Shown: positions 33,830 to 44,670 of the stretch, one piece after another | How the letters are laid out: the number at the start of each line of letters is the position of its first letter | Position numbering within the stretch: position 1 is the first letter of the stretch | Assembly: GCA_933207985.1 (NCBI GenBank) | Contig: OW240924.1 | Coordinates: forward strand, 75,151,866 to 75,215,865 | DNA from: Pelobates cultripes | Lineage: Eukaryota > Chordata > Amphibia > Anura > Pelobatidae | Direction of reading: 5' to 3' | DNA: 64,000 nucleotides | Made by a program: the position numbers and the translations under genes | The notes under the pieces: model-generated | Told to the model about the DNA's origin: nothing | The model's input: the letters and a program-made list of their open reading frames with translations, nothing else | Databases searched by the model: none

Positions 33830-34331
33830 GTTCCTTACCCCTCCAGGTTGACAGTGACACCATGCCTTTAACTGCCACAATAAGTTTTCCAAAATCCTCT
33901 ACTCCTGTTAACATTTTCCTTTCCCCTGCTGCCAGTTCATATCTCATCCTTCCTCCGTTCTTATAAGATTCCCATTCCTACTAAACCTTTTGTTGTTCCC
34001 ATTTGCGTTGTCATCCCATTTATAGTCCCAATTCCTCTGACACGGGTGATATACCTCAATCCAATCCCTCTGGCCTAGGTTATATTAAGTATTCCTGTGT
34101 CCACCATTTGATCTTCTCAGTTACTGTCCCCCAGTTCACTAACCTATGCATAATTAATCTCCTATTTCCTGTACTTTTCACCTTCCAAGTGATAGTGATT
34201 TGTTTTTGTTTTTTTCAGATCTCTATCTCTCAGTTCATTTACTATGCATACATCAACTTGCAGCGGTGTAAATGCTTGGTAAACAGACATTTTTTTTTTG
34301 AGAGGACACACAAATAACCACTCTTACTCAC
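33830..34331. other. Intronic sequence downstream of exon i
   Basis: Pyrimidine-rich non-coding DNA on the plus strand. The open frame at 34003-34317 has no family resemblance. Nothing else recognised. Confidence 0.4.
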
Positions 34332-34413
34332 TTCTGCTTGTTGGCATTTTCTGCTCTATTCTGTAAGGCATGAGTTGCTGCCTCAAACTTATTGGCTGCT
34401 TCCTTCACTGTGT
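34332..34413 (-). CDS. Exon i, GCPII/NAALADL1-like: helical dimerisation domain
   Basis: The 82 bp exon completes a split Asp and encodes TVKEAANKFEAATHALQN then RAENANKQ, a helical segment equivalent to GCPII [20 protein letters not shown]. The acceptor is TTTCCACAG after a pyrimidine tract and the donor is GTGAGT. It is followed downstream by the 19.4 kb intron containing the DIRS element. A T2-like MITE (34487-34892) sits 73 bp upstream of the acceptor. Support comes from exact phase matching with exons h and j. Confidence 0.88.
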
Positions 34414-34486
34414 CTGTGGAAAGAAAAAAGTTAATCCAATTTAAACGTTGTGAAGAATGTTCTGTAAATTTCTGTTAAACTGTTCT

Positions 34487-34892
34487 TAAAGGGACACTTT
34501 AGTGTTAGGAATTCAAAACTGTATTTCTAACTCTATTTTGTGCCTCTGCTATGCGCTTTGTTGTTGTCTGATTTAAACTCAGAAAGTGCCTCTAGTTACA
34601 TATAAGAGGCTCCTGCAGAGTTTGGCAAGATATTAACAAAGCAGGCGATAATGAATTCTAACTTAAACTAAATTTGCAATAACTGAAGTGTAAACATCAG
34701 ATGACTCCTTACAGGAAGTGTTTAGGAAGGCTGTGTAGTCACATGCAGGGTGTGTGGCTAAGGCTGCTTAAACAAAGTAATGTAACTCCTAAATCTGAGA
34801 GAACTGAGCAGTGAGACTGCAGGGGCATGGTCTATACACCAAAACTGCTTAATTAGTTAATGTTGTTTTGGTGACTATAGTGTCCATTTTAA
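34487..34892. mobile_element. T2-like MITE, second family, copy 1
   Basis: TTAAAGGGACACTTTAGTG to GACTATAGTGTCCATTTTAA, 406 bp. The interior (GTCACATGCAGGGTGTGTGG, AGCAGTGAGACTGCAGGGGC) is the complement of 52194-52550. It sits 73 bp upstream of the exon i acceptor. Confidence 0.8.
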
Positions 34893-36618
34893 CCCTGCAA
34901 GGTAAACACTACAGTTCCTCTACATTGCAGGGTTCAGGGAAAAGGACACTGCACTCAGACCACTTAATGAGGTGATGTTGTGTGGGTGCCTATATCGTCC
35001 CTTCAAAAAAAATTACAGTGGGACAAATATTAATGCCTCAAGAGTCCTGAAATGTTGTATACAATTATCACGTAATCCATTATGTCCAATTTCCTAAGAT
35101 TTCCATCGTATTCTCTGCACATAAGCATATTAGCTGCTGCTCATGTTAACACACTGCTCTGTGACTTATTTACTTTTTTATTGATTAAGTTGACTCTAAA
35201 TAGCAGTACTAGGGCTCTGCTGGCTTACTGGCACCGACAGCCTCTTCTGTCACAGCAGGTGTGCATGAATGAAGCCTCGTTAAGGATTCTGCAGATGCAC
35301 TATAAATCAGAATGTCTGCAAAGCTACACCTGCTTTTATACTAGAACTAACACTGTGCACAGCTTCATATTATAAAACCATTTCATTTTATGACCTCTCT
35401 ATATACAGGATTTATTGCAGAAAATCTATACAATTCTGAAAATAAAATTATAACCATCTCAAACTAAATACATGTTTTATGTTCATGTAACAAACACTCC
35501 TATCCAGGAAAAGAGCACTACAGTGATCTCAAAAGGTATTTGCTGTGGTTCTGTTTTTGCCTTTTATGTAAAATCAGAAACATTTAAAAATAAAAAATAA
35601 AAAAATGACCGCAATGTGTTTGACTGACAACTTTTCCCTCAGCTCTTTTCTTTATAAATGAACAAAAACTTTTACAAATACTTCTTTTTAGATTCATCCT
35701 GTTAGGCCATTATTATTCCCTGTCTTATTGGTATATGTTTGTTTCTATTTTTTTATTACAGAACCATAACATTGACAGTTCAGTGTTCACCCTTCTTATT
35801 CCTTTTTAAAGCGTCACTGTCATGGCAGCATCTGTTTTATTTTGTGTGTATTTTTTTTTTTTACCTCCCTCTCCCGACTCCTCTACATTTTATTGTCCCC
35901 CTAGTAACCCCCAAATGCTCCTGGGCCCCCATTTTACCTTTATTTCTTGCCCAGACCTAGGTACTGTGGGCAGATGAAGGCCCTGTGGGACACGTCATCT
36001 TCCCACACTAGATAGCGCTGTGAAATTCCTGTGCATGCCCAGTTAAAAACGAGCATTTCCACCTTGGACAAATCCTTCCAATCTAAGATTAGGGCAACCC
36101 TGAAGTACACGGCATGGTTCTCGACGGAGGTGGTGGCGAGACGTGACCCTTTGCCACACATGGCTTTAGTCCATGGCCATCTTTTGATGATAATTCAGCT
36201 GTGGCGGATGTTGGATGGGAGGGGGACACACTTTGGTGTCGACAATTTGTTGCTGTTTATAGGAGGTTAGGTTTTGGTTCTACAGGTGCGCTAGTTTTCT
36301 CCTTTACCAGACACGTTTTTGCTTATGGATTATGGTCGTACCGCCAAGTCTGGTTACTAGTCCCTTGACTCCAACCAGCACCCTGTCTTTTACTAGATGC
36401 AAAGAGGGTCTTAAGCATTACGGGATGGGGTGTCTTTTCCCTGGGGGGGGGGATAGATATTATATGGCGGGCTAAACATTTGAATGCATGCATATGCTTC
36501 CATTTTCTTCTTGTTTTTCTTTCTCTTCTGCTCCATACTCTGGTATGTCCTTTTTAAATGTTTTGGACTGTTGAACATTGACAAACCATAAACAGCAGAG
36601 GATTTTGGACAACGCAAA
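34893..36618. other. Intronic sequence with possible MITE end
   Basis: TTAAAGCGTCACTGTCATGG at 35806 resembles a T2-like left end without an identified partner. Segment 36031-36270 is open in one frame but unrecognised. No exon-like signal. Confidence 0.4.
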
Positions 36619-36854
36619 TCGGGGCCGGTGCTACCTGTTAGGCGGACTAGACTAGACTTCCCAAGGGGCGCCGCCAGGAGCGCCAGCCACCCTCATGCTG
36701 TAGCTGCCCGAGCGCTCTGTAGAGAGCCTCAGGCGGCTGCAGCTTTGCCCAGGCGGTGCGTCCTGGAGGGCGCACCGCCCGGGCGCAGCATGAGGAGTGG
36801 GGCTGACAGGAGGGACGCGCTCAGCGCTCCCTCCTGTCACTCCCTCACTGACTG

Positions 36855-37006
36855 TAGCGTGGCCGAGCTCTCTATTGGTCCGCGGGTACAGGGAGCATCT
36901 GTCTCCTGTACCCGGCCGGACTAACTTCCTGTTAGTCCGGCCGGGAACAGGAAACAAAAGCTACCTGTACCCGCGGACCATCATGATACAGGGCTCGGCC
37001 ACGCTA
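36855..37006. repeat. GC-rich 150 bp hairpin
   Basis: GTAGCGTGGCCGAGCTCT, GGTCCGCGGGTACAGG and CCGGCCGGACTAAC are followed by their complements GTTAGTCCGGCCGG, CCTGTACCCGCGGACC and GAGCTCGGCCACGC-type sequence (GGCTCGGCCACGCTAC). Arms are about 70 bp with a few mismatches. Confidence 0.8.
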
Positions 37007-37065
37007 CAATAAAGGTGGGGGGGGGGAGAAAGAAATGGGGGGGGAGTGACAAGGGAGGGGGTAGA

Positions 37066-37285
37066 GATTGACATCCATCACACACACATGCAGTGCACTC
37101 CTTGCACACAGAAAAACACACAATGCATTACACACACACACACACACACACAAACAATGCAACCCTTACACACAATGCATCCCTTACACACACGCACACA
37201 CTGCATCCTGTACATACACAGAAACACACCTTGCAGCCCTTACACATACAAACACAGATTCACACAATGCATTCCTTACACACAT
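37066..37285. repeat. CA microsatellite with imperfect CTTACACACAATGCAT units
   Basis: A pure CA run at 37131-37152 is surrounded by degenerate 15-25 bp units (CCCTTACACACAATGCATCC and relatives). Open frames here are artefacts of the repeat. Confidence 0.85.
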
Positions 37286-37563
37286 ATGAGGACATCCCCT
37301 GTGAACAAACTCATTGGTGGAACATGAAGGTGGACCCTGGGACCCAGACCTTGAGCTGTGTAAAGGGCCCCCAAAAAATGGAGCTGCTTTCCGTTCTCCC
37401 AGAACATTGATTTTTGTGACCACAGTTACAAACAGCCTCCAGAGAGCCTGTTCTACACCAGACCAGTGGAGCCAGATTGCAGCTAGAGCCCATCATCATC
37501 CTCATCTCGTAAGTAGGCAATCTAGTATATTATTCGTGGCACTAATCTCTAATTTACCTCACA

Positions 37564-37720
37564 TTAAAGGGACACTGTAGTACCCAGAACCACTGCAGCT
37601 TAATGTAGTTGTTCTGGTGTCTATAGCCCGTCCCTACATGCCTTATAATGTAAACACGGCGGCACTGCAGCACTGGCGTTGGTTAACATGGCAGATCATA
37701 TGGGTGGAGCATTGTGAGGT
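37564..37720. mobile_element. T2-like MITE left end (fragment)
   Basis: TTAAAGGGACACTGTAGTACC followed by the subterminal palindrome AACCACTGCAGCTTAATG / GTAGTTGTTCTGG. The same motif is at 63005. The right end is not identified. Confidence 0.6.
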
Positions 37721-37949
37721 CACATGGGGGGGGCAGCAAACTTTACTTTTGCCTAGGGCGGCAAAAATCCTTGCACCGGCCCTGGGCATGATTCTTCATC
37801 ATAGTATACCTGCTCCTCGCGGCGTTCCTAATGACATGGGGAGGAGTTTTGAATTTTGCACACGGTCTATAAAACTTTCTTTGTTTTGTTTTGTTTCAGC
37901 ATTAAAAAAAAAAAAAAAAGTTTGCTTGGGATATGTTGATTATTGTTTA

Positions 37950-37996
37950 TAGTTATTATTATCGCCATTTATATAGCACCAACAGATTCTGTAGTT
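37950..37996. repeat. Anuran dispersed repeat fragment
   Basis: TTATTATTATCGCCATTTAT then AGCACCAACAGATTCTGTAG. Same family as 42668, 44217 and 48113. Confidence 0.65.
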
Positions 37997-38036
37997 CCTC
38001 GTTGATCATAATTAGAGAATGTGCATTTTAACTTAC

Positions 38037-38289
38037 CAAAAGTTATGCCTTTTTTCTGTAGCAGTGGTCCATACGTTTTTTCCACATCACTGACAATCCT
38101 TTGCATTGTTGTTGCATACTGTACACAATCTAAGGTCACGATTACATCATCAGACAACCGCAGAGCCATTTCTCCCCAGAGCCTCGCTACAGCTTGATGA
38201 TACTTGAACCCTCTGTCCATGATACGTGACACTAGATCCATCGTCTCATACACTGAGTGATACATTGGGTATGAAGATAAGGAGTATTT
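38037..38289 (-). CDS. Exon h, GCPII/NAALADL1-like: last zinc His (YPMYHSVYET) and helical domain
   Basis: The 253 bp exon, the largest found, encodes 84 codons. It begins KYSLSSYPMYHSVYET, where His matches zinc ligand His553 of GCPII, and continues through YHQAVARLWGEMALRLSDD into the helical dimerisation domain, ending KKGITF. HQAVAR and LRLSD are NAALADL1-like; YHSVYET is FOLH1-like. The acceptor is TGTCTTTAG and the donor GTAAGT. A short dispersed repeat (about 37950-37996) lies just past the donor. Confidence 0.96.
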
Positions 38290-39516
38290 CTAAAGACAAA
38301 GGCATTTGTAACGTTAATATAACATTAAATGTTCTATTTCAGACATTTTGTTTGGACTTTGAAAGTAAACATGTGCAAGGGTACAGATAGGATAGCCAGA
38401 TGTTAAAATTATAGTATTTTATAGATCATTTTTTTCTGTCTACTTGTCAACATAGTCTATTATACTATAAATAAAATGTATGCGTGTATTTAACTAAACT
38501 TGATGAATATACTATTTACTGCATCTTCAGGCCCTAAGGCTTTGTGTTTTTATAATTCTCCTAGCACAACTGGTATTCACTCTCATGATTTCCAGACTAC
38601 CTTTCTTCAGACTCCCTTTGCAACAAAAACACAAACCACAACTAATTTTAAAATGCATGGGTTAGAATCCGAGTAAACCAGTGGCCCACCATGGACTGTT
38701 GTATCACCTTTTGGGGGCTTGTCTGCATAATGGACTGGGTATGGACTGTGATCTTGCCTGGCCACACTATATCAGTAGTGTGGGATAATGTATTCTGGGC
38801 TGGAAGGTAATGGCAGAATGCTTGCTTGATACTTAGGCGCTTAACATGAGCACCAAGTGAACTCCGATTGGAAACTGCCTTGATTGATTATATTGTACAC
38901 CTGCGCTGTAGCTGACCAATTTGCCCTACGGAGATTTTTATTATGGTAAAAAGAGGGGTCATTCTCTGCATGCAGGGGAACAAGCACAACTTGCGTTTTT
39001 TTAAATGCCTTTCCTCGCTCTGTCTTAAATTGAATAGCATCTTAAATCTCTTTTTGGAAACCATCTGTCCCTGTCATTTATAGTATTAACACGAAAATCT
39101 ATATTATCATTAGCACTGGATTCTCTAAATACACCCCAACTTTGGCAGTTTACCTACTTGGCTGATGGCACCACCTGACTTTTTTCCTTATTTAGTATTT
39201 ATTTTATTTATTGTTAATTTTTTAAAAACTGAAAATGTGAACAAGTTAAGCATTTCTGTTGTGTTCACATTTTTCCTGTTGCTGGTACTTGCTTCTATAT
39301 TAATCTTATATTTACCGTAATAAATATGTGCTGTTTTGTTTATTAAAGATCCTCCTGAGAAGGACCATGCTGAACTCTTTACTAGAGAACTTGCTGTGCA
39401 TACGATAATACTAAAAGTGTGTTGGCGACAGATGCACATTTAACAGATGCATGGTGTTGACAAAATGTCGTTTTTTTTTTATTTTTTATTTTTTTATATT
39501 TTTCATTATACAATAC
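38290..39516. other. Intron between exons g and h
   Basis: AT-rich intron with no recognisable repeat family or additional exon. Confidence 0.5.
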
Positions 39517-39607
39517 CTGGTCATATGTGTACCTCACATCTGCTGATGATATACCAAGAATTTGTAGAAAAGAGGAATAATCGCTCCCCGAACCCAGATC
39601 TCCTACC
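39517..39607 (-). CDS. Exon g, GCPII/NAALADL1-like: GSGSDYSSF and substrate-pocket loop
   Basis: The 91 bp exon encodes 30 codons starting VGDLGSGSDYSSF and ending SSADVRYTYDQ. GSGSDY is highly conserved in the family (GSGNDF in GCPII, GAGSDY in NAALADL1). In GCPII the loop SGRARYT carries the arginine patch; here the first Arg position is Asp, as in NAALADL1, while the second Arg remains. This suggests altered preference for acidic substrates, which is an inference. The acceptor is TTTTACAG and the donor GTATTG. Confidence 0.94.
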
Positions 39608-40477
39608 CTGTAAAACAAAATATAGTTAGAGTAAACATGGCAGTATTGTTTTCTTTTTATTTATACTGTTTGTAATTGAGAATTTTGAGTTTTCTTTTAT
39701 AATTTCACTTTATCACATTAACAGGTCTGAGAACTGTCAGGATTTCAAAGTGAATTTTAAGTGATTTTTAAATTCAAGGTCAAACTACGTGAACTGAAAA
39801 AAATAAATCTCTCAGTCGGCTACGCTTCCAGTTCTTTGACCTGAAATTAACCTCCATGTGTAATAACAGTAAATAACCTCCATGTGTAAGTATTAAATAA
39901 ATATATTCTTCTTTCATTTTCTTAATCACTTATTTTTCCAATGTGATCAAAAGACATTGTAAGACAAAAAAGTGACTTCTTTGTCATATGGGCAATTGCT
40001 GATTTTGACAGAATTTGTGAAGGCAGAACTGCAAAGGCACATCCACTCTCCACACCTACGATAATGTGTTAGTAATATTTTATGCTATGCATTGTGTTAA
40101 TCGTTTTTATTCTTGATCTTATCCTCTCAAACCATGTTTTATATCTACTGTCACCTGCTGGCACTCTCACTAAAAATAGTAAGTAAAACTACCAACAAAC
40201 GTGTAAGAATTCCCAAACTGGGCTAATACAATAATTATTGAACGTGCATGCCAATAAAATATATCTTCTATTTGGGATAATATAAAGGCCACAAATATGT
40301 ATTACATAGGTATTCCTCAGTGTCATGGAGATCCTGCAAGTCTTGATATGGGGTGCGTAGTAAAGCACCATATTGGTGTCTGTTTGAAATCGGCAGCTTG
40401 GATTAGTCTTGCTAAATAAATCATAAAAGCTTCTTTATACTAAGCATTAACCCAGTTCTACAAGATATTTTATCTAC
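39608..40477. other. Intron between exons f and g
   Basis: Contains a direct repeat AACCTCCATGTGTAA (about 39850 and 39875). Otherwise unremarkable. Confidence 0.5.
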
Positions 40478-40578
40478 CTTGGGATAGTTGGATCATGTGA
40501 AGATGGCAAATTTGCAACCCATGTGTCAAATACTGTTTTGCGCCCAGCTTTTACTTCATCTGGATTTGGATTTTCCAC
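40478..40578 (-). CDS. Exon f, GCPII/NAALADL1-like: VENPNPDEVKAGRKTVFDTW segment
   Basis: The 101 bp exon encodes 33 codons beginning VENPNPDEVKAG and ending SSHDPTIP, plus two bases of Arg. It aligns with GCPII KSPDEGFEGKSLYESW...GMPR and appears about three residues longer. The acceptor is TTGTTAG and the donor GTAGAT. Phase fits exon e (0) and exon g (2). The alignment is weaker than for the metal-site exons, but position, phase and the terminal PR/VGDLGSGSDY junction support it. Confidence 0.9.
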
Positions 40579-41698
40579 CTAACAAAATAAAAAATAAAAA
40601 AGCAGATTAGCGTTCTAAAATTTGCAATTGTCTGCCATACATAAATAGCATACAACAATACAAATTTTGTATTTGAGATATATATATATATTTATATCTT
40701 TTGACTTTTTTACAGGGAAGTTTTCATTTCCCACAATGTTTAAAATGGTTTACTTCCCCTCTATTAGTGGCATCACTAGGGTTGGTGTTCCCCAATGCAG
40801 TAACTCATGGTGTCTCCACTCTTGGACCTCCTCCAATACTATACCATACCATACCATGCCAGAAACTATAAAAATACTGGCAGCAATAAAAACAGCACAT
40901 GCATGTGAGAGATGTAGTGTGAGGTGGCATGCGCTGTGTGTGTATGAAGGAGGTGGAGGAGCAACTAACGCAATATGTTCTTTATCCCCCCTTTTGTTAC
41001 ATTAGGCTATTGATCCTTGGTGGCTCATTGTTGAGAACTTCTGGTCTGCACCGTTGCCTAACGTATATCCTTTTTGCTGGGGGTCACCACTAGAATGCTC
41101 CAAACTATCTGTGATAGTGCCAGAGCTCGCATGAGGGATATGTGAGGAAAACAGTCAGTGTACTAGGTGCACTGGGTCGATGAGTCAGATATTTGATCTC
41201 TGTCACTGACCCATGAAGGAAAACCTCACCCTCTGCATGGGCCATCTGGCTGGTGTCACCCAGTGCAGTACGCATCGCCCGCACCGTTCTAGTGAACACA
41301 CAGCCTTAAGCTTAGTGTTCTGAAAAATTATTTGAAGTGCTAAAAATAGGGGACTCTGTAAGAAAACCAGTGGAGCCAGCGGGTAGAATTCTGTATACTA
41401 TTAGGCAGGTCTGGACTTGCCAAACTAGGCAAATGCCCTGTGGGATGCAATGGTCAGCTGCCAAATCTCCCAATACAGCCCCTTGTTCTTTGTTTCTGTC
41501 TCTGGTGCTGGCCATGATATTGATGCTATAGATAGGTGTGCTAGTGTCATTAATTTAATGTGGTTCTCAACGCTGACAATTGGTGTAAGATTTAGACAGT
41601 TTTACACGCAAATTATAAAGTTGTTCACATTATTGTATAACCCATTCAGCCTTTAATAATTATAGCCAAACTGTAACAGTTTCTCTTTTTTTTTGGTC
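40579..41698. other. Intron between exons e and f
   Basis: No exon found. A small ATACC tandem at 40837-40858. The frame at 41312-41515 is not recognised. Confidence 0.5.
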
Positions 41699-41940
41699 TT
41701 AAAAGAAACACTATAGGGTCAGGAACACAAACGTGTATTCCTGACACTTTAGTGTGGAGATGCTAAATATCAGGAAGCACCTCTAGTGGCCACTATAGGA
41801 GTTCCAAGGCTGTAATATAAACACTGCCTTTTCCAAGAAAAGGCCGTATTTACATTTAAAAAGCCTGCAGGGACAGGCTAAACTAACCAGAACAACGACA
41901 TTAAGCTGTATTTGTTCTTGTGACGATAGTGTCCCTTTAA
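41699..41940. mobile_element. Short T2-like MITE next to exon e
   Basis: 242 bp between TTAA sites: TTAAAAGAAACACTATAGGG to GACGATAGTGTCCCTTTAA. Contains the hairpins TCAGGAACACAAACGTGTATT-type and ACTGCCTTTTCCAAGAAAAGG. 57 bp past the exon e donor. Confidence 0.75.
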
Positions 41941-41997
41941 ATGTATATTCCTGAATGCTTATTGAATGAATTTAAGCGTTTAAGTTAACCACTGTAC

Positions 41998-42065
41998 CGT
42001 TTTTGCTGCTTCAAATAGTAGCTTGTGCAGGATGGGAGTGGCAAGTGCCCGGAGGGTAGAATTTC
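41998..42065 (-). CDS. Exon e, GCPII/NAALADL1-like: NSTLRALATPILHKLLFEAAKT
   Basis: The 68 bp exon completes a split Gly codon and encodes 22 further residues, NSTLRALATP then ILHKLLFEAAKT. It corresponds to the GCPII segment GNYTLRVDCTPLMYSLV. The acceptor is GCCAACAG and the donor GTACAG. A short T2-like MITE ends 57 bp past the donor (41699-41940). Frame is continuous with exons d and f. Confidence 0.9.
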
Positions 42066-44216
42066 CTGTTGGCAAATGTTTAATAAATTTAAGTGTGGTT
42101 TCACAAGAGAAAACAATGAAAAGTTACAGGATATATTGCTTTAATTCTTCAATGTAAATCATGTACGCCGAGATCTTGATTGTGACACATACAGCGGACT
42201 TGATAACATGATAACAATTAAATGTATATGTTAAAATATCATACTTTTTAATTTTCTTTAACATTGAATATTGTGTATGTATGCATTTTAGGGGTTTTAT
42301 TATTCTAATTTTAGTTGTTTAGTCGTTCTTTTTTAGTAGAACCTTAAGTGTTTTTTCTGGCATGGCTTGTGTTTCCTCTTGGCAATTGCTTTAAACCATC
42401 AACACATTTAATAGTTTGTGGATGTTTTAACAGTACAGCATGAAAGATAAGCACATTTACAATTATTACAATTTGGCTTCCCATAAATAATCAAACGTCT
42501 AAATTAAATGTCAAGTGATTACATATTGCGAAGAATAAGTAATAATGTGACAAACCCTTGCTATTACCCCACCCCCAACGCAAAATAAATAAGCAAAAAC
42601 CCCAAATAAAATATTATGCTGGTTTAGTGCTGTATATACATACACAGTTGATATCTATCAAGCATTATATTATTATGATTATTATTATTATTTATAAAGC
42701 ACCAACATATTCCGTAGCGCTGTACATTATATACATGTAGGTCACATTCGCTGCTCCCCAGTTTTAAATATAATTGAAGCAAATGCTCCCTTTTACTTTT
42801 CTGACTGTTATGGGTGAGCAACTAAATGGCTGTAATGCCAGCTTTAACTTTTTAAAGGGTTACTCCATGCACCATGGTCACCTCAGTGCTTTGAAGTGGT
42901 TATGGTGCACAGAGTTTGTAAGTGCATCGTTTTGCTATGAAAGCCTGCACATACAGAGGTTAAACCATCTGCTGCTGGGTTAATCTCTACCTCCAGCATT
43001 GTCTTTGGGGTGTCATAAGCCAGCCTGGAACAAGAGTGACTAGCTAACTTTGTGCATATTGGATGGCGGACATCAGCATGCACAGTATTCTGGCAACTGG
43101 CATCTAATGGCACTACAGCCATCCTTTATATGCCTATATCCTCCCTTTAGCCTGCCTTACCTGACATCCACCTGCCTCCAAGGGTAGTGATGTCAGGGGA
43201 GAAGGGTCAGGCTGCAGAAATTGGCCCCAGTGCTAGAACTGGGGTAGGTTTTAGCTTAATTTAACTTTATTTGCGAGGGCAGACCAGCACAGGAAGGGTT
43301 ACTTGCATCAAAGAAGAAAATAAAAAGCTGCCAAAGTATAAATCTTAAGCACCTGAAAGCAGATGGATAACTACTAGATATAAACCCCTTTAAGAAAAGT
43401 GGGGGAAAAAGAAAATAAAGGAGGAAAGTCATTGAAGGACTCCCTCCACTAGTATAACGTGCTCTCATATAGCTATAAAGTGCGCAGTGCGTTAGAATCT
43501 GAATGGGATAGCCAAGTAATAAAACGCTCTAAGGATACATTTCACAATCAGAGTCCTGTCTATAAATAGCTATACACAATGATACCACTTATTGATAAGT
43601 GTCTGCCATTGGAAACATTGTAATTTTTAACAGCAATTATTTATAGGTGGAAAAAATATATCCAGACCTTGTAATATCTGTGTCTAGACTAAAGATAATT
43701 GCCATTCAATGAATGAAATACCCTACTAGATATGGCTTGCCAGACTAAACATTCTAATCTAATAATCAGGCCTCCTTTATCCACAAATGTCTAGGCCTCA
43801 AATACATAAAAAGGAGGAAAAAAATCAAACAGGGGCTAAATATTTAAAATCACACTTAAGGAGAAAACCATCTAAATTGTAATTCAGGTTGAAAATCACT
43901 TAAAAGTCATTTTTCAATGCAGAAGAGATAGCAGATAAAAGTAAATGAGGGAGCTTGAGTGTCAGTAAGGATAACAGGATTGCCTAACTTACTGGGAACT
44001 ACTGTTAACTGCTCTGGAGTCAGCGAACGTGCTAGCAATAAATTAAGAGGAAAGGAGGGGAGACTGAAAAGGCTCCTAATAAGTCTAAATCTGCCAATAT
44101 AATTACAAGATCTCTGTCAATGTCGGTAGGTTAGTATACGCTGCATGTTCTTAATATCGACTGGCACACTTTAACTAATGTCCAAGATCTGTACAATAAG
44201 CTATAAACACTAAATT
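42066..44216. other. Intron between exons d and e, first part
   Basis: Non-coding. Includes a dispersed-repeat fragment (42668-42740, ATTATTATTATTTATAAAGC then ATTCCGTAGCGCTGTACATT) and a likely T2-like MITE starting TTAAAGGGTTACTCCATGC at 42852, with a TGCACCAT / ATGGTGCA subterminal palindrome and no certain right end (about 43150). Confidence 0.5.
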
Positions 44217-44410
44217 AGTTATTTATTTATTACTGCTATTTATAAAGCGCCAACAGATTCCGCAGCGCTGTACAATTTGTGGAGAACGTACAATATAGAC
44301 AGACAAATACAAGAGATCGAGAGAGCCCTGTCCGTAAGCTGATATCTAGCCATTGGAGCTCTTTTATACAAAGTGCTTAGCTAGATGGCCCGTGAGCTTA
44401 CAATCTAAAG
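44217..44410. repeat. Anuran dispersed repeat, long copy
   Basis: TTATTACTGCTATTTATAAA, GCGCCAACAGATTCCGCAGC then GAGAGCCCTGTCCGTAAGC and GTGAGCTTACAATCTAAAGG. The order matches 48113-48271. Confidence 0.75.
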
Positions 44411-44474
44411 GATACCATGGGGATTTGAGACAAGAGGTAGCAGGGGAAGTTTGGAGGTGATAGCTGAAAGAGTT

Positions 44475-44670
44475 AACAGACGTGTACTTTATGAATCTAC
44501 TGCAATTTCTCTCTTCAATATAAGTCGCCCTCTGTAGACATCAGAGTGCAAGGCTTCCTTAAGTAAGCTACAAAATAATAAGCGCCAATCATGTTAAAAA
44601 AAAAAAAAAAAAAACAAAGAAAACCACTAGACACACGTTTCGTGCTAGCGTGCATCTTCAAGTGAATTGT
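44475..44670 (-). mobile_element. Penelope-like tail fragment with hammerhead-like motif
   Basis: The minus strand reads CACTTGAAGATGCACGCTAG then CACGAAACGTGTG, a stem-loop TGC..GCA between TGAAGA and GAAAC similar to the hammerhead core. It then runs into an A/T run and unrelated tail. Segment 44475-44525 is inverted relative to 45770-45815 (AGAGAGAAATTGCAGTAG then TTCATAAAGTACAC). Confidence 0.45.
44631..44664 (-). ncRNA. Second hammerhead-ribozyme-like motif
   Basis: UUGAAGA, stem UGC/GCA with an ACGCUA loop, C, GAAAC. This is the CUGANGA...GAAA pattern with the first C replaced by U. Cleavage-site and stem I/III pairing not verified. Confidence 0.35.

Larger units (their letters stand above)
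36619..37788. mobile_element. Putative DNA transposon remnant with GGGGCCGGTGC / GCACCGGCCC ends
   Basis: CGGGGCCGGTGCTACC at 36618 and CTTGCACCGGCCCTGG at 37771 are inverted. CAGGGCCGG-type ends with GCCGCCCTAGGC subterminal sequence are seen in frog hAT-like MITEs as I recall. No 8 bp duplication is visible, so the boundaries are tentative. It contains a GC-rich hairpin (36855-37006), CA repeats and a T2-like MITE end (37564). Confidence 0.4.

Noticed and set aside
34003..34317. 104-codon plus-strand frame with hydrophobic stretches
   Set aside because: No homology, no promoter or splice context, lies in a pyrimidine-rich intron segment.
36652..36957. Frames of about 100 codons on both strands in the GC-rich region
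   Set aside because: Both strands are open because of the palindromic, CpG-rich sequence; no conserved domain is visible.
37068..37410. Overlapping His/Thr-rich open frames as a His-rich protein
   Set aside because: They are frames of a CA microsatellite open in several frames at once.
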